A DNA stretch of 12,826 nucleotides from Acidobacteriaceae bacterium. GTDB taxonomy: Bacteria > Acidobacteriota > Terriglobia > Terriglobales > Acidobacteriaceae. Both the position numbers and the translations under genes were made by a program. Below, in pieces: positions 6,638 through 12,826 of the stretch (position 1 is its first letter; every line of letters begins with the position of its first letter). The notes below the pieces were generated by a model. The model was not told where the DNA came from and searched no databases. It saw only the letters and a list, made by a program, of their open reading frames with translations. The stretch is taken from the NCBI GenBank assembly GCA_030040175.1, contig JASHUF010000101.1, positions 1 through 12,826 on the forward strand, given 5' to 3'.

Positions 6638-7806
6638 CAGTCAACCACCGTGCCATCCGCCAAGCGTGCGTTTGTGGCGTGAATAATCTCGGGTGCAAAC
6701 GGATGCGCCGCGCAGGCGCGCTCATCGACTTCGATACCCAGGCCCGGTAACTCGGGAACCAGCCAGTGCCCATCCACCATGCGAATCGGTCCCCTCACTA
6801 CCTCATCGTACCAAGGCACTGCCCCCACCATTTCTTCCTGAATTACGTGATTGGGAGTGCAGACAGCGAAGTGCAGCGCGGCCACTCCGGCGATGGGCCC
6901 CAGCGGATTGTGCGGTGCAACGCCGATTCCGGCCGTTTCTGCCATGGCCGCGATTTTCTTGGTCTCTAACAGACCGCCGCAGTGGCAAATGTCGGGCTGC
7001 GCGATATCGATTGTGCGGCGCCGGAAGAGGTCTTCGAACTCGACCCGCTCCACGAGCCTTTCGCCGGCGGCCAGAGGCACGTGCGTCCTTGCCGCTACCT
7101 GCTCCAGCGCCCGCGTCTCTCCCGGCGGCAGCACTTCCTCCACAAACATCGGGCGGCCCGGCGCCAGCGCGTCGATGTAAGCCAGCGCGGCTCCGGCGGA
7201 GGCAGGCCGGCCGTGGAAATCCACCATGATCTCAATCTCCGCTCCCACCGCGGCGCGCAGCGCCTCCATCATGCGGCCGGCGTGATTCACGGCCGGCAGC
7301 GTCGCGTGGTAATGGGTATAAGGAATGAACACCGCCTTGAGTGCCCGATAGCCCGAGGCAACCACCCGCGTCGCCCGCTCCACCAACGTATCCACATCCA
7401 TCGATTCGTATACCGCGCGCATGTCGCCCAGTCCGAGGTGCGTATAGACCATGACGCGGTCGCGCACTTTGCCGCCGAGCAGTCGCCAGACTGGCTGACC
7501 GAGCCACTTGCCGAGAATGTCCCAGAGCGCGATCTCGATGCCGGAGATCGCCGACATGCCGATGGCTCCGAGGCGCCAGAAGCTGTGCTTGCGCATGGTG
7601 CGCACGAGCAGCTCGATGTCGCGAGGGTCGCAACCCATCACCAGCGGTTTCAGATCCTCAACCGCGCCCGCAACCGCACGCGTCTTCCACTCCAGCGTCG
7701 CCTCTCCCCAGCCGTAGAGCCCCTGCTGGTCTGTTTCGACGCGGACAAAGATCCAATTCCGCATCTCTGCATTGACAATCAGCGTGGTGATGCCGGTGAT
7801 CTTCAT
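6634..7806 (-). CDS. Galactonate dehydratase-like enzyme (mandelate racemase/enolase superfamily)
   Basis: 390 residues from the ATG at 7806, close to DgoD (about 382). The N-terminal capping domain holds MKITGITT and GLYGWGEATLE. The barrel carries the metal ligands Asp196 (MVDFHGR), Glu223 (FVEE) and Glu249 (AAGER), the acid/base His198 in DFHGR and His299 in APHNPLGP. All five correspond to D-galactonate dehydratase Asp183, Glu209, Glu235, His185 and His285. The likely reaction is dehydration of an aldonic acid to the 2-keto-3-deoxy acid. Galactonate is the best guess, but this subgroup covers several sugar acids. The frame is open upstream to 7875, but homology begins at MKITGI, with GGGAGGA about 12 bases before it. 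It overlaps the SDR gene downstream and the ATGA of the regulator frame upstream. Confidence 0.88.
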   Translation of the reverse strand: MKITGITTLIVNAEMRNWIFVRVETDQQGLYGWGEATLEWKTRAVAGAVEDLKPLVMGCDPRDIELLVRTMRKHSFWRLGAIGMSAISGIEIALWDILGKWLGQPVWRLLGGKVRDRVMVYTHLGLGDMRAVYESMDVDTLVERATRVVASGYRALKAVFIPYTHYHATLPAVNHAGRMMEALRAAVGAEIEIMVDFHGRPASAGAALAYIDALAPGRPMFVEEVLPPGETRALEQVAARTHVPLAAGERLVERVEFEDLFRRRTIDIAQPDICHCGGLLETKKIAAMAETAGIGVAPHNPLGPIAGVAALHFAVCTPNHVIQEEMVGAVPWYDEVVRGPIRMVDGHWLVPELPGLGIEVDERACAAHPFAPEIIHATNARLADGTVVDW

Positions 7807-8408
7807 GGCGCCGCAAATCCTCCCGGTTTCATCGGCTTCAATCTGTTCAAGAAACCACCCCTTCGTCTCCGGCATAAAATGGCACAGAAAACAATCCGCC
7901 CCGACCGAGCAACCCTGCAGAGCGGGGCGCTCGCGGAAGTCCCGGAGCCAGCATGAGGAACGGGAAGGAAAACCTGAGCAGAAGACAAGCGCGCCACGGC
8001 GCTGCTACGCACCATGAAACCGCGGCTCCCCGCGCACGGTTGGGGAATAACTCCCTGATCGGCACCTGCGTATCCGGCGCGGGAGACGTAGCCTAACACG
8101 CCATCGCCCAACGCGTAAGAACCAGGCCCAATTCTCCCGGCTATGCAGAATGGAACGCCAAGCTCGCCACCAGATGCGCCGTGCGCCCGCTTCAACAGCC
8201 CTTGTGGTTCCAGATGATTGAGGTCCCTGCAGATCGTGACCACAGGCGCCGTCACTTGTTCAGCCAATTCTTCCACCTCGACTGATCCGGATTCCTGCAG
8301 CCATGTGAGAATCACCCGGGTCCTTTGTTCCTGTCTATTCCCGCTCCGCGCACTTTCCGCCGTTTTGCCGGTCTTCACGGCCTTTTTCCGCTTCACCGCT
8401 TTCCGCAC
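7803..8408 (-). pseudogene. Truncated or degenerate DeoR-family regulator
   Basis: The frame starts with GTG at 8408, three bases after the transporter stop, with GGGAGAAATAAGGG as ribosome binding site, and ends in ATGA over the dehydratase start. After a Lys-rich tail, residues about 28-78 are a DeoR winged helix (RVILTWLQESGSVEVEELAE, VTICRDLNHLEPQGLLKRAHG). The canonical TIRRDL and HGGA are altered to TICRDL and HGAS. From about residue 80 the sugar-phosphate sensor domain is not recognisable: the sequence becomes Arg-, Ser- and Gly-rich, and 201 residues is short for the family (about 250). Either the sensor domain has decayed, or this is a DNA-binding stub still translated with the operon. 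I favour decay. Confidence 0.6.
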
Positions 8409-8411
8409 CCC

Positions 8412-9782
8412 TTATTTCTCCCAGGATTGCTGAATCTCCTCCAGACTCTTGCCTCTGGTCTCAGGAACCATCCACCAAACGAATACAAAGCTGAATGCGG
8501 AAAGAATACCGTAAATCGCAAAGGTCCCGGCGACGCCAAGCGCCCCTATCATCGAAAGAAAGGTAAAGGTGACCAGCAGAGTCCCGCTCCAAAGCGCTGA
8601 AGTAGCCAGAGAAGCCGCCCGCCCGCGAATATTCGTGGGAAAGATCTCAGAGATCACAACCCACGGAACCGGACCCATGGCAAAGGCAAAGAACGCGATA
8701 TAACTCGTGATGCTCCCGAGAATGACCGACGCAGGGGTATTGGCGTTTCCGAACGAAAAGACCAGGATGGCAAGCGAAATGGCCATACCGCCGGAAGCAG
8801 TCAATAACATCGGACGCCTGCCCCAGCGATCGAGAAAGCGCATGGCCAGCAGGGTAGCGGCGAGATTGGCAATCCCGATCAAAACGCTGGCAAACAAAGC
8901 TGAATTGGCTGTTTGACCGCGAAGTTGCTCGCTGATCAGGATGGAGCCGTAGTAGAGCACGGCATTGACGCCCGTGATCTGGCACAAAACGGCCAGCCCA
9001 AGTGCGACCGTGAGAGGCCGGCGCATCCGTCTCGCGAACACATCCCGCCATGAGCCTTGCGCATCGCCGGCAGTATCTTCTAACTGGCTCATCCGCTCAT
9101 CCGATTCAGCGGAACCAAAGAGCCGCGCGAGCACTTTCCTGCCTTCTTCCTGTTGCCCATGGCAGATTAACCAGCGGGGGCTCTCCGGAACTCTCAGTAG
9201 CCCGAAGAACAAGACGACGGCCGGAATATCTGCCAGGCCCAGCATCCATCGCCAATTATTGGAGCCCGATCCTGACAGTGCCCAATCCACCAGGTATGCA
9301 GCCAGGATGCCGATCACGATCGCCATCTGGTTCATCGACACCAGAGCTCCGCGGTTGCGCGTCGGCGCAATCTCGGTAATGTACACCGGAGTCAACACGG
9401 AAGCCAGTCCGATCGCCAGCCCGCCCGCAAGACGACCGATTGAAAATGTCGTCACGTTACCCGCGAGCGCAGACACGAGTGTGGAAATCACAAAAATGAG
9501 AGCTGCAAGAAGCAGCGATTTTCGCCGCCCGAAACGGTCGCTGATCAGGCTGGCTCCAGCGGCTCCGAGCAAACACCCCAGAAGAATTGCGCTGGTCGCA
9601 ATCTCGGTCGGCGTGTTGGTGAGGGCAAACGCCTTGCGCAGAAAAACCAGCACGCCATTGATCACTGCAGTATTGAACCCGAGCAGGAACCCGGAAATGG
9701 CTACAATCAGGGAGAGAAAAACGACGTAACCCAGAGATTGCGGGTGGCGTCTGGAAGTATCGTCAATTGAAGCTGCCGGCAT
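8412..9782 (-). CDS. MFS sugar transporter (sugar porter family, XylE/GalP/GLUT-like)
   Basis: 456 residues with about twelve hydrophobic segments, an inner-membrane protein. Sugar-porter signatures occur in order: GFLLGFNTAVING in helix 1, SDRFGRRKS after helix 2, GRLAGGLAIGLASVLTPVYI, PESPRWL at the end of the first half, QITGVNAVLYYG in helix 7, DRWGRRPM, GPVPWVVISEIFP, and PETRGKSLEEI at the C-terminus. The helix-1 Asp used for proton coupling in XylE (Asp27) is Asn here (Asn37), as in the facilitative GLUT proteins. The ATG at 9782 follows GAGG by seven bases. It is the first gene of the minus-strand operon and probably brings in the sugar handled by the dehydratase and SDR, or its acid. 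Confidence 0.92.
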   Translation of the reverse strand: MPAASIDDTSRRHPQSLGYVVFLSLIVAISGFLLGFNTAVINGVLVFLRKAFALTNTPTEIATSAILLGCLLGAAGASLISDRFGRRKSLLLAALIFVISTLVSALAGNVTTFSIGRLAGGLAIGLASVLTPVYITEIAPTRNRGALVSMNQMAIVIGILAAYLVDWALSGSGSNNWRWMLGLADIPAVVLFFGLLRVPESPRWLICHGQQEEGRKVLARLFGSAESDERMSQLEDTAGDAQGSWRDVFARRMRRPLTVALGLAVLCQITGVNAVLYYGSILISEQLRGQTANSALFASVLIGIANLAATLLAMRFLDRWGRRPMLLTASGGMAISLAILVFSFGNANTPASVILGSITSYIAFFAFAMGPVPWVVISEIFPTNIRGRAASLATSALWSGTLLVTFTFLSMIGALGVAGTFAIYGILSAFSFVFVWWMVPETRGKSLEEIQQSWEK

Positions 9783-9798
9783 GCTCTGACCTCAAAAA

Positions 9799-9842
9799 TC
9801 GAACACTCTTGTTATATACGAAAGATGAAATGTTCGAAACAT
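9799..9842. promoter_or_regulatory. Paired inverted repeats, candidate operators
   Basis: Two palindromes flank the transporter promoter: AACA-ctct-TGTT at 9802-9813 over the -10, and ATGTT-cga-AACAT at 9830-9842 over the -35. In addition TCGAACA (9799-9805) and TGTTCGA (9831-9837) form a 7-base inverted pair about 32 bases apart, roughly three helical turns. This is the sort of layout used by looping or dimer-of-dimers repressors. The binding protein is unknown; the truncated DeoR-like gene or a lost regulator are candidates. Confidence 0.45.
9811..9839 (-). promoter_or_regulatory. Candidate promoter of the transporter operon
   Basis: On the minus strand TATAAC (9816-9811) is a 5 of 6 match to the -10 consensus. 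A weaker -35 TTTCGA (9839-9834) lies 17 bases upstream. It would give a short leader to the ATG at 9782. Both elements are overlapped by inverted repeats, which suggests repression. Confidence 0.4.
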
Positions 9843-9870
9843 GGCAAAACAATCTCTAACCACGGATGAT

Positions 9871-9894
9871 CCCATCCCATCCCGTCCCATTCCC
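9871..9894 (-). repeat. CCCAT pentamer repeat, G-quadruplex motif on the minus strand
   Basis: The plus strand has four tandem five-base units (CCCAT, CCCAT, CCCGT, CCCAT) followed by TCCC. The minus strand therefore carries five GGG tracts separated by two or three bases, matching the standard G-quadruplex pattern. It sits about 30 bases upstream of the transporter -35, on the coding strand of that operon. Confidence 0.6.
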
Positions 9895-9920
9895 TTCCGC
9901 GGCTTGGATCCGCCGAAGGG
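9892..9920. repeat. Imperfect stem-loop in the intergenic region
   Basis: CCCTTCCGCGG (9892-9902) and CCGCCGAAGGG (9910-9920) pair over 11 positions with one mismatch and a 7-base loop. No T-run follows on either strand, so it is not called a terminator. It sits next to the G-rich repeat between the divergent transporter and cupin genes. Confidence 0.4.
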
Positions 9921-10012
9921 ATAGAAGCTGGCTTCTTCAATGCTCCAATATTGTCTAAGCGCTGCGGCATTTCGAGCTCATTCTCGATTGAATCTGTCGC
10001 AACCGATCTCGA

Positions 10013-10669
10013 ATGATGATTGTAAGTCTTAAAACGAAAGTTTCCTCTGTTATCATTTGTTTTGCTGTGAAGTTATCTCCCCATGATTCAGGCCAATTGC
10101 CGCCATGGAACGGCCTGCGTCCGCAGGCTTTGCTTGATTGGTGCACGGGAGCCATGTCCGGGGAACCCGTCCAGGAGAGCCTTAAAACGTTGCAGGATTT
10201 GCAGGCGGTTTTCAACGATCGCGCCGCGCTGGCCTCGATGGATGCGGGCTCGGAAGTCTACCGGGTTCGATGGTGGGCGCCCGTGCAGCCGGGAACCGAG
10301 GGCGGACTATTCTGGGGCGTGACGGTTCTGCAGCCGGGGAAAGTGGGCGACGAATACTTCATGACCCATGGACATTTTCATGCCAATCGGACCCGGGCCG
10401 AATTCTACGGCACTGTGTCCGGGAACGGTGTGCTGGTTCAGATGAGCGCCGATCGCAGGACTTGGGGAGAAACCATGACTCCCGGAAGCCTGCATTACGT
10501 CCGCGGTGAAAATGCGCATCGTCTTGTGAACACCGGTGACCTTCCGCTGGTTGTCTGGGCGTGCTGGCCGAGCGACGCGGGTTACGATTACAGCACCATT
10601 GCGGAGCGAGGATTTGCCGCTCGTCTGGTGGAGCACGATGGAAAGCCCGTGCTTCTTGAGGGCGAGTAA
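10013..10669 (+). CDS. Cupin, archaeal-type glucose-6-phosphate isomerase family (first copy)
   Basis: Up to 218 residues. The family core is clear: WGVTVLQPGKVGDEYFMTHGHFHANRTRAEFYGTVSGNG (in parts), then MTPGSLHYVRGENAHRLVNTG and WACWPSDAGYDY. All four metal ligands of archaeal cupin phosphoglucose isomerases are present: His121, His123, Glu130, His169 (numbered from 10013). These metal-dependent enzymes interconvert aldose and ketose phosphates, and bacterial relatives are often near sugar genes with untested substrates. The start is uncertain: 10013 is the longest ATG frame, a GTG at 10067 or the ATG at 10154 are alternatives, and none has a good ribosome binding site. The stop overlaps the next gene by one base (TAATG). 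It is divergent from the transporter operon and shares its intergenic region. Confidence 0.8.
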   Translation: MMIVSLKTKVSSVIICFAVKLSPHDSGQLPPWNGLRPQALLDWCTGAMSGEPVQESLKTLQDLQAVFNDRAALASMDAGSEVYRVRWWAPVQPGTEGGLFWGVTVLQPGKVGDEYFMTHGHFHANRTRAEFYGTVSGNGVLVQMSADRRTWGETMTPGSLHYVRGENAHRLVNTGDLPLVVWACWPSDAGYDYSTIAERGFAARLVEHDGKPVLLEGE

Positions 10670-11454
10670 TGGATCTGGCGCGATTCGATCCCGGCTTGGA
10701 CATTCAGTTGCGTGAGGGCAGTCTGGCCTTCAACTACGGAGCCGGCGTCTTTGGGCCATCGCCGGAGTTGCGCAGATTGGACGACATCCGCAAGAGTCTC
10801 CGCGACCCGGATTGCTCGGGGCCTGACCCGGTCTACGGAATTGCCATGGATGTGGGGAAAGTCGCCCACGGCCCGGAACTCCGCAGCCGCTTCTTGCTTT
10901 TTGGAGTTGTTGCCTATGCCCGTGGGCGTCTGGGAGAGGAGCCGGTTCGCAGCCAGGGGCACGTCCATGCCGTCGCTCCGCATTGCGGCTTAACAACACC
11001 GGAGCTTTTCGAAATCTGGCAAGGCCGCGCTGTCATTTACGCTCAGGAATTTGTTGATGACCATCCCGGCCGCTGCATTGCAGTTGAAGCGGGTCCGGGA
11101 GATCAGGTGGTTGTGCCTCCGGGCTGGGCTCACTTCGTTGTGAATGCTAATGCATCGGAGACCATGGTGTTTGCCGCTCTTTGCGAGCGCCAATACGGGT
11201 TTGTCTATGAGGGCGTGCGCGCCCGCGGGGGACTGGCTTGGTTTCCCCTGCTTCGAGACAAGCGCATCGAATGGCAGCCCAATCCTCGCTATTCCCAATC
11301 GTCGCTGCAGGTCCGCGGCCCGCGCAGCTATCCTGAGCTCGATCTCAATCCCGGAGCTTCCATTTACCGGCAGTTTCAGGCTGACCCTGAGCGCGTTCAA
11401 TGGGTTTCGTTTCCTCACCGCGCTGCCAATGTCTGGCCCGGTTTCGAACCGTAG
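10669..11454 (+). CDS. Cupin, archaeal-type glucose-6-phosphate isomerase family (second copy)
   Basis: 261 residues. The cupin core lies at about 75-170: VRSQGHVHAVAPHCG, TPELFEIWQGRAVIYAQE, and PGDQVVVPPGWAHFVVNA. Metal ligands His98, His100, Glu112 and His154 align with those of the first copy. The two proteins are otherwise quite different, with a longer N-terminal arm and a C-terminal extension here, so this is an old paralogue pair and not a recent duplication. The TAATG overlap points to co-translation and perhaps a heteromeric enzyme. The likely role is isomerisation of a sugar or sugar phosphate; which sugar is open. The IS remnant starts immediately after the stop codon, so anything that once lay downstream in the same operon may have been removed. 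Confidence 0.8.
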   Translation: MDLARFDPGLDIQLREGSLAFNYGAGVFGPSPELRRLDDIRKSLRDPDCSGPDPVYGIAMDVGKVAHGPELRSRFLLFGVVAYARGRLGEEPVRSQGHVHAVAPHCGLTTPELFEIWQGRAVIYAQEFVDDHPGRCIAVEAGPGDQVVVPPGWAHFVVNANASETMVFAALCERQYGFVYEGVRARGGLAWFPLLRDKRIEWQPNPRYSQSSLQVRGPRSYPELDLNPGASIYRQFQADPERVQWVSFPHRAANVWPGFEP

Positions 11455-11999
11455 CAGATCTGAAAGAGTGCGCGCCGGCCGGGAAACTGCGCGGGGAAGG
11501 CAAACTGGCCCTCGACGAGGGCTTCATCAACGGCAGCTTCGCCAGTACCCCAAAAAGGGGCCTCGCGGTGGGAAAAAGCAAACGGGGCAAGGGGATGAAG
11601 ATCATGGCCATCGCCGCAGGAAACGGCGTTCCTGTGGCTGCCACCATCGACTCGGCCTCGCCGCACAAGTCGAAACTCGTCGGCAAAGCGCTCTCCCGCG
11701 GCTTCCTCGACGAGCTGGTTGCGCGGCTGATCGGCGACAAGGCGTATGATTCCGATCCGCTCGATCGGTATCGGGAAGAGGCGTACGGCATCGAGATGAT
11801 TGCGCCCAGCCACGAGAACCGTAACCAGACCCAGGACGGCAGGCCGCCGCGCCGCTGCAAGAAACGCTGGGTGGTGGAGCGCCCGTTTGCCTGGCTGCAA
11901 GGGTTCCGCAGGTTGGTCACATGCTACGAATTCCATGCGCAAAACCTCCTCGGTATGGTCCGGCTCGGCTGCATGAAGATCATGCTGAGGTTTGTATGA
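11455..11999 (+). pseudogene. IS5-family DDE transposase, C-terminal part
   Basis: About 180 residues of the catalytic half are present: GKLALDEGFINGSF, GKSKRGKGMKIMAIA, SASPHKSKLV, LIGDKAYDSDPLD (second catalytic Asp), TQDGRPPRR, and WVVERPFAWLQGFRRLVT (catalytic Glu), ending LGCMKIMLRFV. The first catalytic Asp lies in an FI-D-(A/G)-(S/T)-F context in relatives I recall; here it reads FINGSF, so Asp appears to be Asn. The N-terminal roughly 80 residues are absent and no proper start exists; the open frame runs back only into the cupin gene. Truncation plus a lost catalytic residue means no activity. The family call is firm; the Asp-to-Asn reading depends on memory of the family alignment. 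Confidence 0.8.
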
Positions 12000-12030
12000 T
12001 CGGTATTGATCGCACCAGTTCTAAGGAAAT
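11455..12030 (+). mobile_element. Remnant of an IS5-family insertion sequence
   Basis: A partial IS5-type transposase lies directly after the second cupin gene. The left part of the element, including its left end and the transposase N-terminus, is missing. The right boundary is uncertain: the sequence just after the transposase stop (about 12010-12030, containing ACCAGTTCTAAGG) is where a right terminal repeat would be, but with no left end it cannot be verified. The element is immobile as it stands. Confidence 0.65.
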
Positions 12031-12203
12031 CATTCGAATATAACCGCAAGCTGGGCATGAACGAGCCGGCCGATCGAGAAAAAGGAGTAGCGGCGGTCAT
12101 CCAGACCGTCGAGCAAGATTTGAAGCTCTTCCTGGTTGCCCCCTGCCGGTTCGGTAAAACTTTCGATCCTCTTTGGCGTCAACGGCACCGGAGTGAAGGA
12201 TGA
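12006..12203 (+). pseudogene. Orphan reading frame between the IS remnant and the GH106 gene
   Basis: 65 codons from a TTG. Residues about 1-43 look protein-like (LRKSFEYNRKLGMNEPADRE, then AAVIQTVEQDLKLFL), with a charged helix and an ending that could be the C-terminus of a larger enzyme. The last 20 residues are noise-like. I do not recognise the family. It may be the tail of a gene cut off by the IS, or chance. Confidence 0.25.
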
Positions 12204-12826
12204 CGGGAACAATGCGCGTGAACAAGAAACTGATTTTGACGGGAATGGGCCTTCTGCTTTGTGGCGTGTGCGCTGGATTTGCGCAAGCAACAACCGACGC
12301 ATTGCGCAGCGGCTTTGAGAATCCGCCTGAGAGCGCACGGCCACGCATATGGTGGCACTGGATGAATGGAAATATCACTCAGGAAGGTATCAAGCTGGAT
12401 CTGGAATGGATGCACCGGGTTGGTATAGCCGGATTCCAGAACTTTGATGCAGCGCTGGACACTCCGCAGGTGGTGAAAAGGCGACTCGTATACATGACCC
12501 CGGAGTGGAAGCAGGCCTTCAGATACGCGATCCGTCTGGGGGACCAGCTGGGAATGGAGATGGCGATTGCCGGATCGCCGGGCTGGAGCGAGACGGGAGG
12601 GCCCTGGGTGCCGGCCTCCGAAGGAATGAAGAAGTACGTGTGGAGCGAAACGCGCGTTGAAGGCGGAAAGCCTTTCAGTGGCATGCTCGCGCATCCGCCC
12701 ACGACCACCGGGCCGTTCCAGAATTCGAGCGACGGGGCGCAGTCTTCCGAGCATTACTACGCGGATAGCGAGGTAGTGGCCTACAGGGTTCCGGCGGGCG
12801 ATGTGCCGCTTGAATCCCTGCATCCG
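12200..12826 (+). CDS. GH106 alpha-L-rhamnosidase-like glycoside hydrolase, N-terminal part, cut by window edge
   Basis: 209 residues are visible of a protein that normally exceeds 800. A signal peptide is present: Lys/Arg-rich start, hydrophobic core LILTGMGLLLCGVCAGFA, and a likely cleavage after AQA. The mature part opens with the GH106 signature: ENPPESARPRIWWHWMNGN, DLEWMHRVGIAGFQNFDAAL, PQVVKRRLVYMTPEW, and MAIAGSPGWSETGGPWVP. The family hydrolyses terminal alpha-L-rhamnose from pectin fragments or plant glycosides, so this one would act in the periplasm or outside. The ATG at 12200 follows GGAG by six bases; an in-frame ATG at 12212 is an alternative. It supports a rhamnose-containing substrate for the region, consistent with the RhaT remnant upstream. 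Confidence 0.85.
   Translation, partial: MTGTMRVNKKLILTGMGLLLCGVCAGFAQATTDALRSGFENPPESARPRIWWHWMNGNITQEGIKLDLEWMHRVGIAGFQNFDAALDTPQVVKRRLVYMTPEWKQAFRYAIRLGDQLGMEMAIAGSPGWSETGGPWVPASEGMKKYVWSETRVEGGKPFSGMLAHPPTTTGPFQNSSDGAQSSEHYYADSEVVAYRVPAGDVPLESLHP

Noticed and set aside
6982..7956. 324-codon plus-strand open frame
   Set aside because: Antisense shadow of the galactonate dehydratase-like gene; His- and Arg-rich with no family features.
8965..9729. 254-codon plus-strand open frame
   Set aside because: Antisense to the MFS transporter, whose signatures are unmistakable.
9892..9920. Intrinsic terminator between the transporter and cupin genes
   Set aside because: A stem-loop exists, but no T-run follows on either strand and both flanking genes are transcribed away from it.
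1..12826. CRISPR array, tRNA or rRNA genes
   Set aside because: I saw no regularly spaced long direct repeats and no tRNA- or rRNA-like segments on either strand.

Overview
This window looks like an accessory sugar-catabolism region from a GC-rich, soil-type bacterium. GH106 glycosidases, RhaT-like permeases, AraD1/GguC proteins and archaeal-type cupin isomerases occurring together is typical of Acidobacteriota (Bryobacter/Solibacter-like). That assignment is an inference from gene content; there is no rRNA or other phylogenetic marker here.

Layout. (1) 1-1641, minus strand: a small-molecule kinase of the aminoglycoside-phosphotransferase fold, joined by a one-base TGATG overlap to the N-terminal half of a divergent enolase that runs off the left edge. 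(2) 1642-2808: about 1.2 kb without a convincing gene, holding a GC-rich palindrome and a possible gene remnant. (3) 2809-4862, plus strand: an AraC regulator followed by two dead genes, a PfkB sugar-kinase tail with its catalytic Asp changed and the N-terminal third of a RhaT-like permease. (4) 4863-5855: an intact AraD1/GguC-type (FAH superfamily) gene whose ribosome binding site lies in the end of the RhaT remnant. (5) 5861-9782, minus strand: a tight operon of an MFS sugar transporter, a truncated DeoR-like regulator, a galactonate-dehydratase-like enolase-superfamily enzyme and an SDR dehydrogenase. (6) 10013-11454, plus strand: two overlapping genes, both cupins of the archaeal-type glucose-6-phosphate isomerase family. 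(7) 11455-about 12030: an IS5-family transposase remnant abutting the second cupin. (8) 12200 to the right edge: the exported N-terminal part of a GH106 alpha-L-rhamnosidase-like enzyme.

Working together (inference). The rhamnosidase releases sugar outside the cytoplasm and the MFS protein imports it. A sugar acid is dehydrated to a 2-keto-3-deoxy acid by the DgoD-like enzyme. The SDR could oxidise that product, and the AraD1/GguC protein could act on the resulting keto acid. This parallels the non-phosphorylative L-rhamnose and L-fucose routes. The PfkB and RhaT remnants suggest that an older phosphorylative kinase-and-permease module has been lost and replaced. The two cupin isomerase-like proteins and the kinase/enolase pair are the parts with the least predictable substrates.
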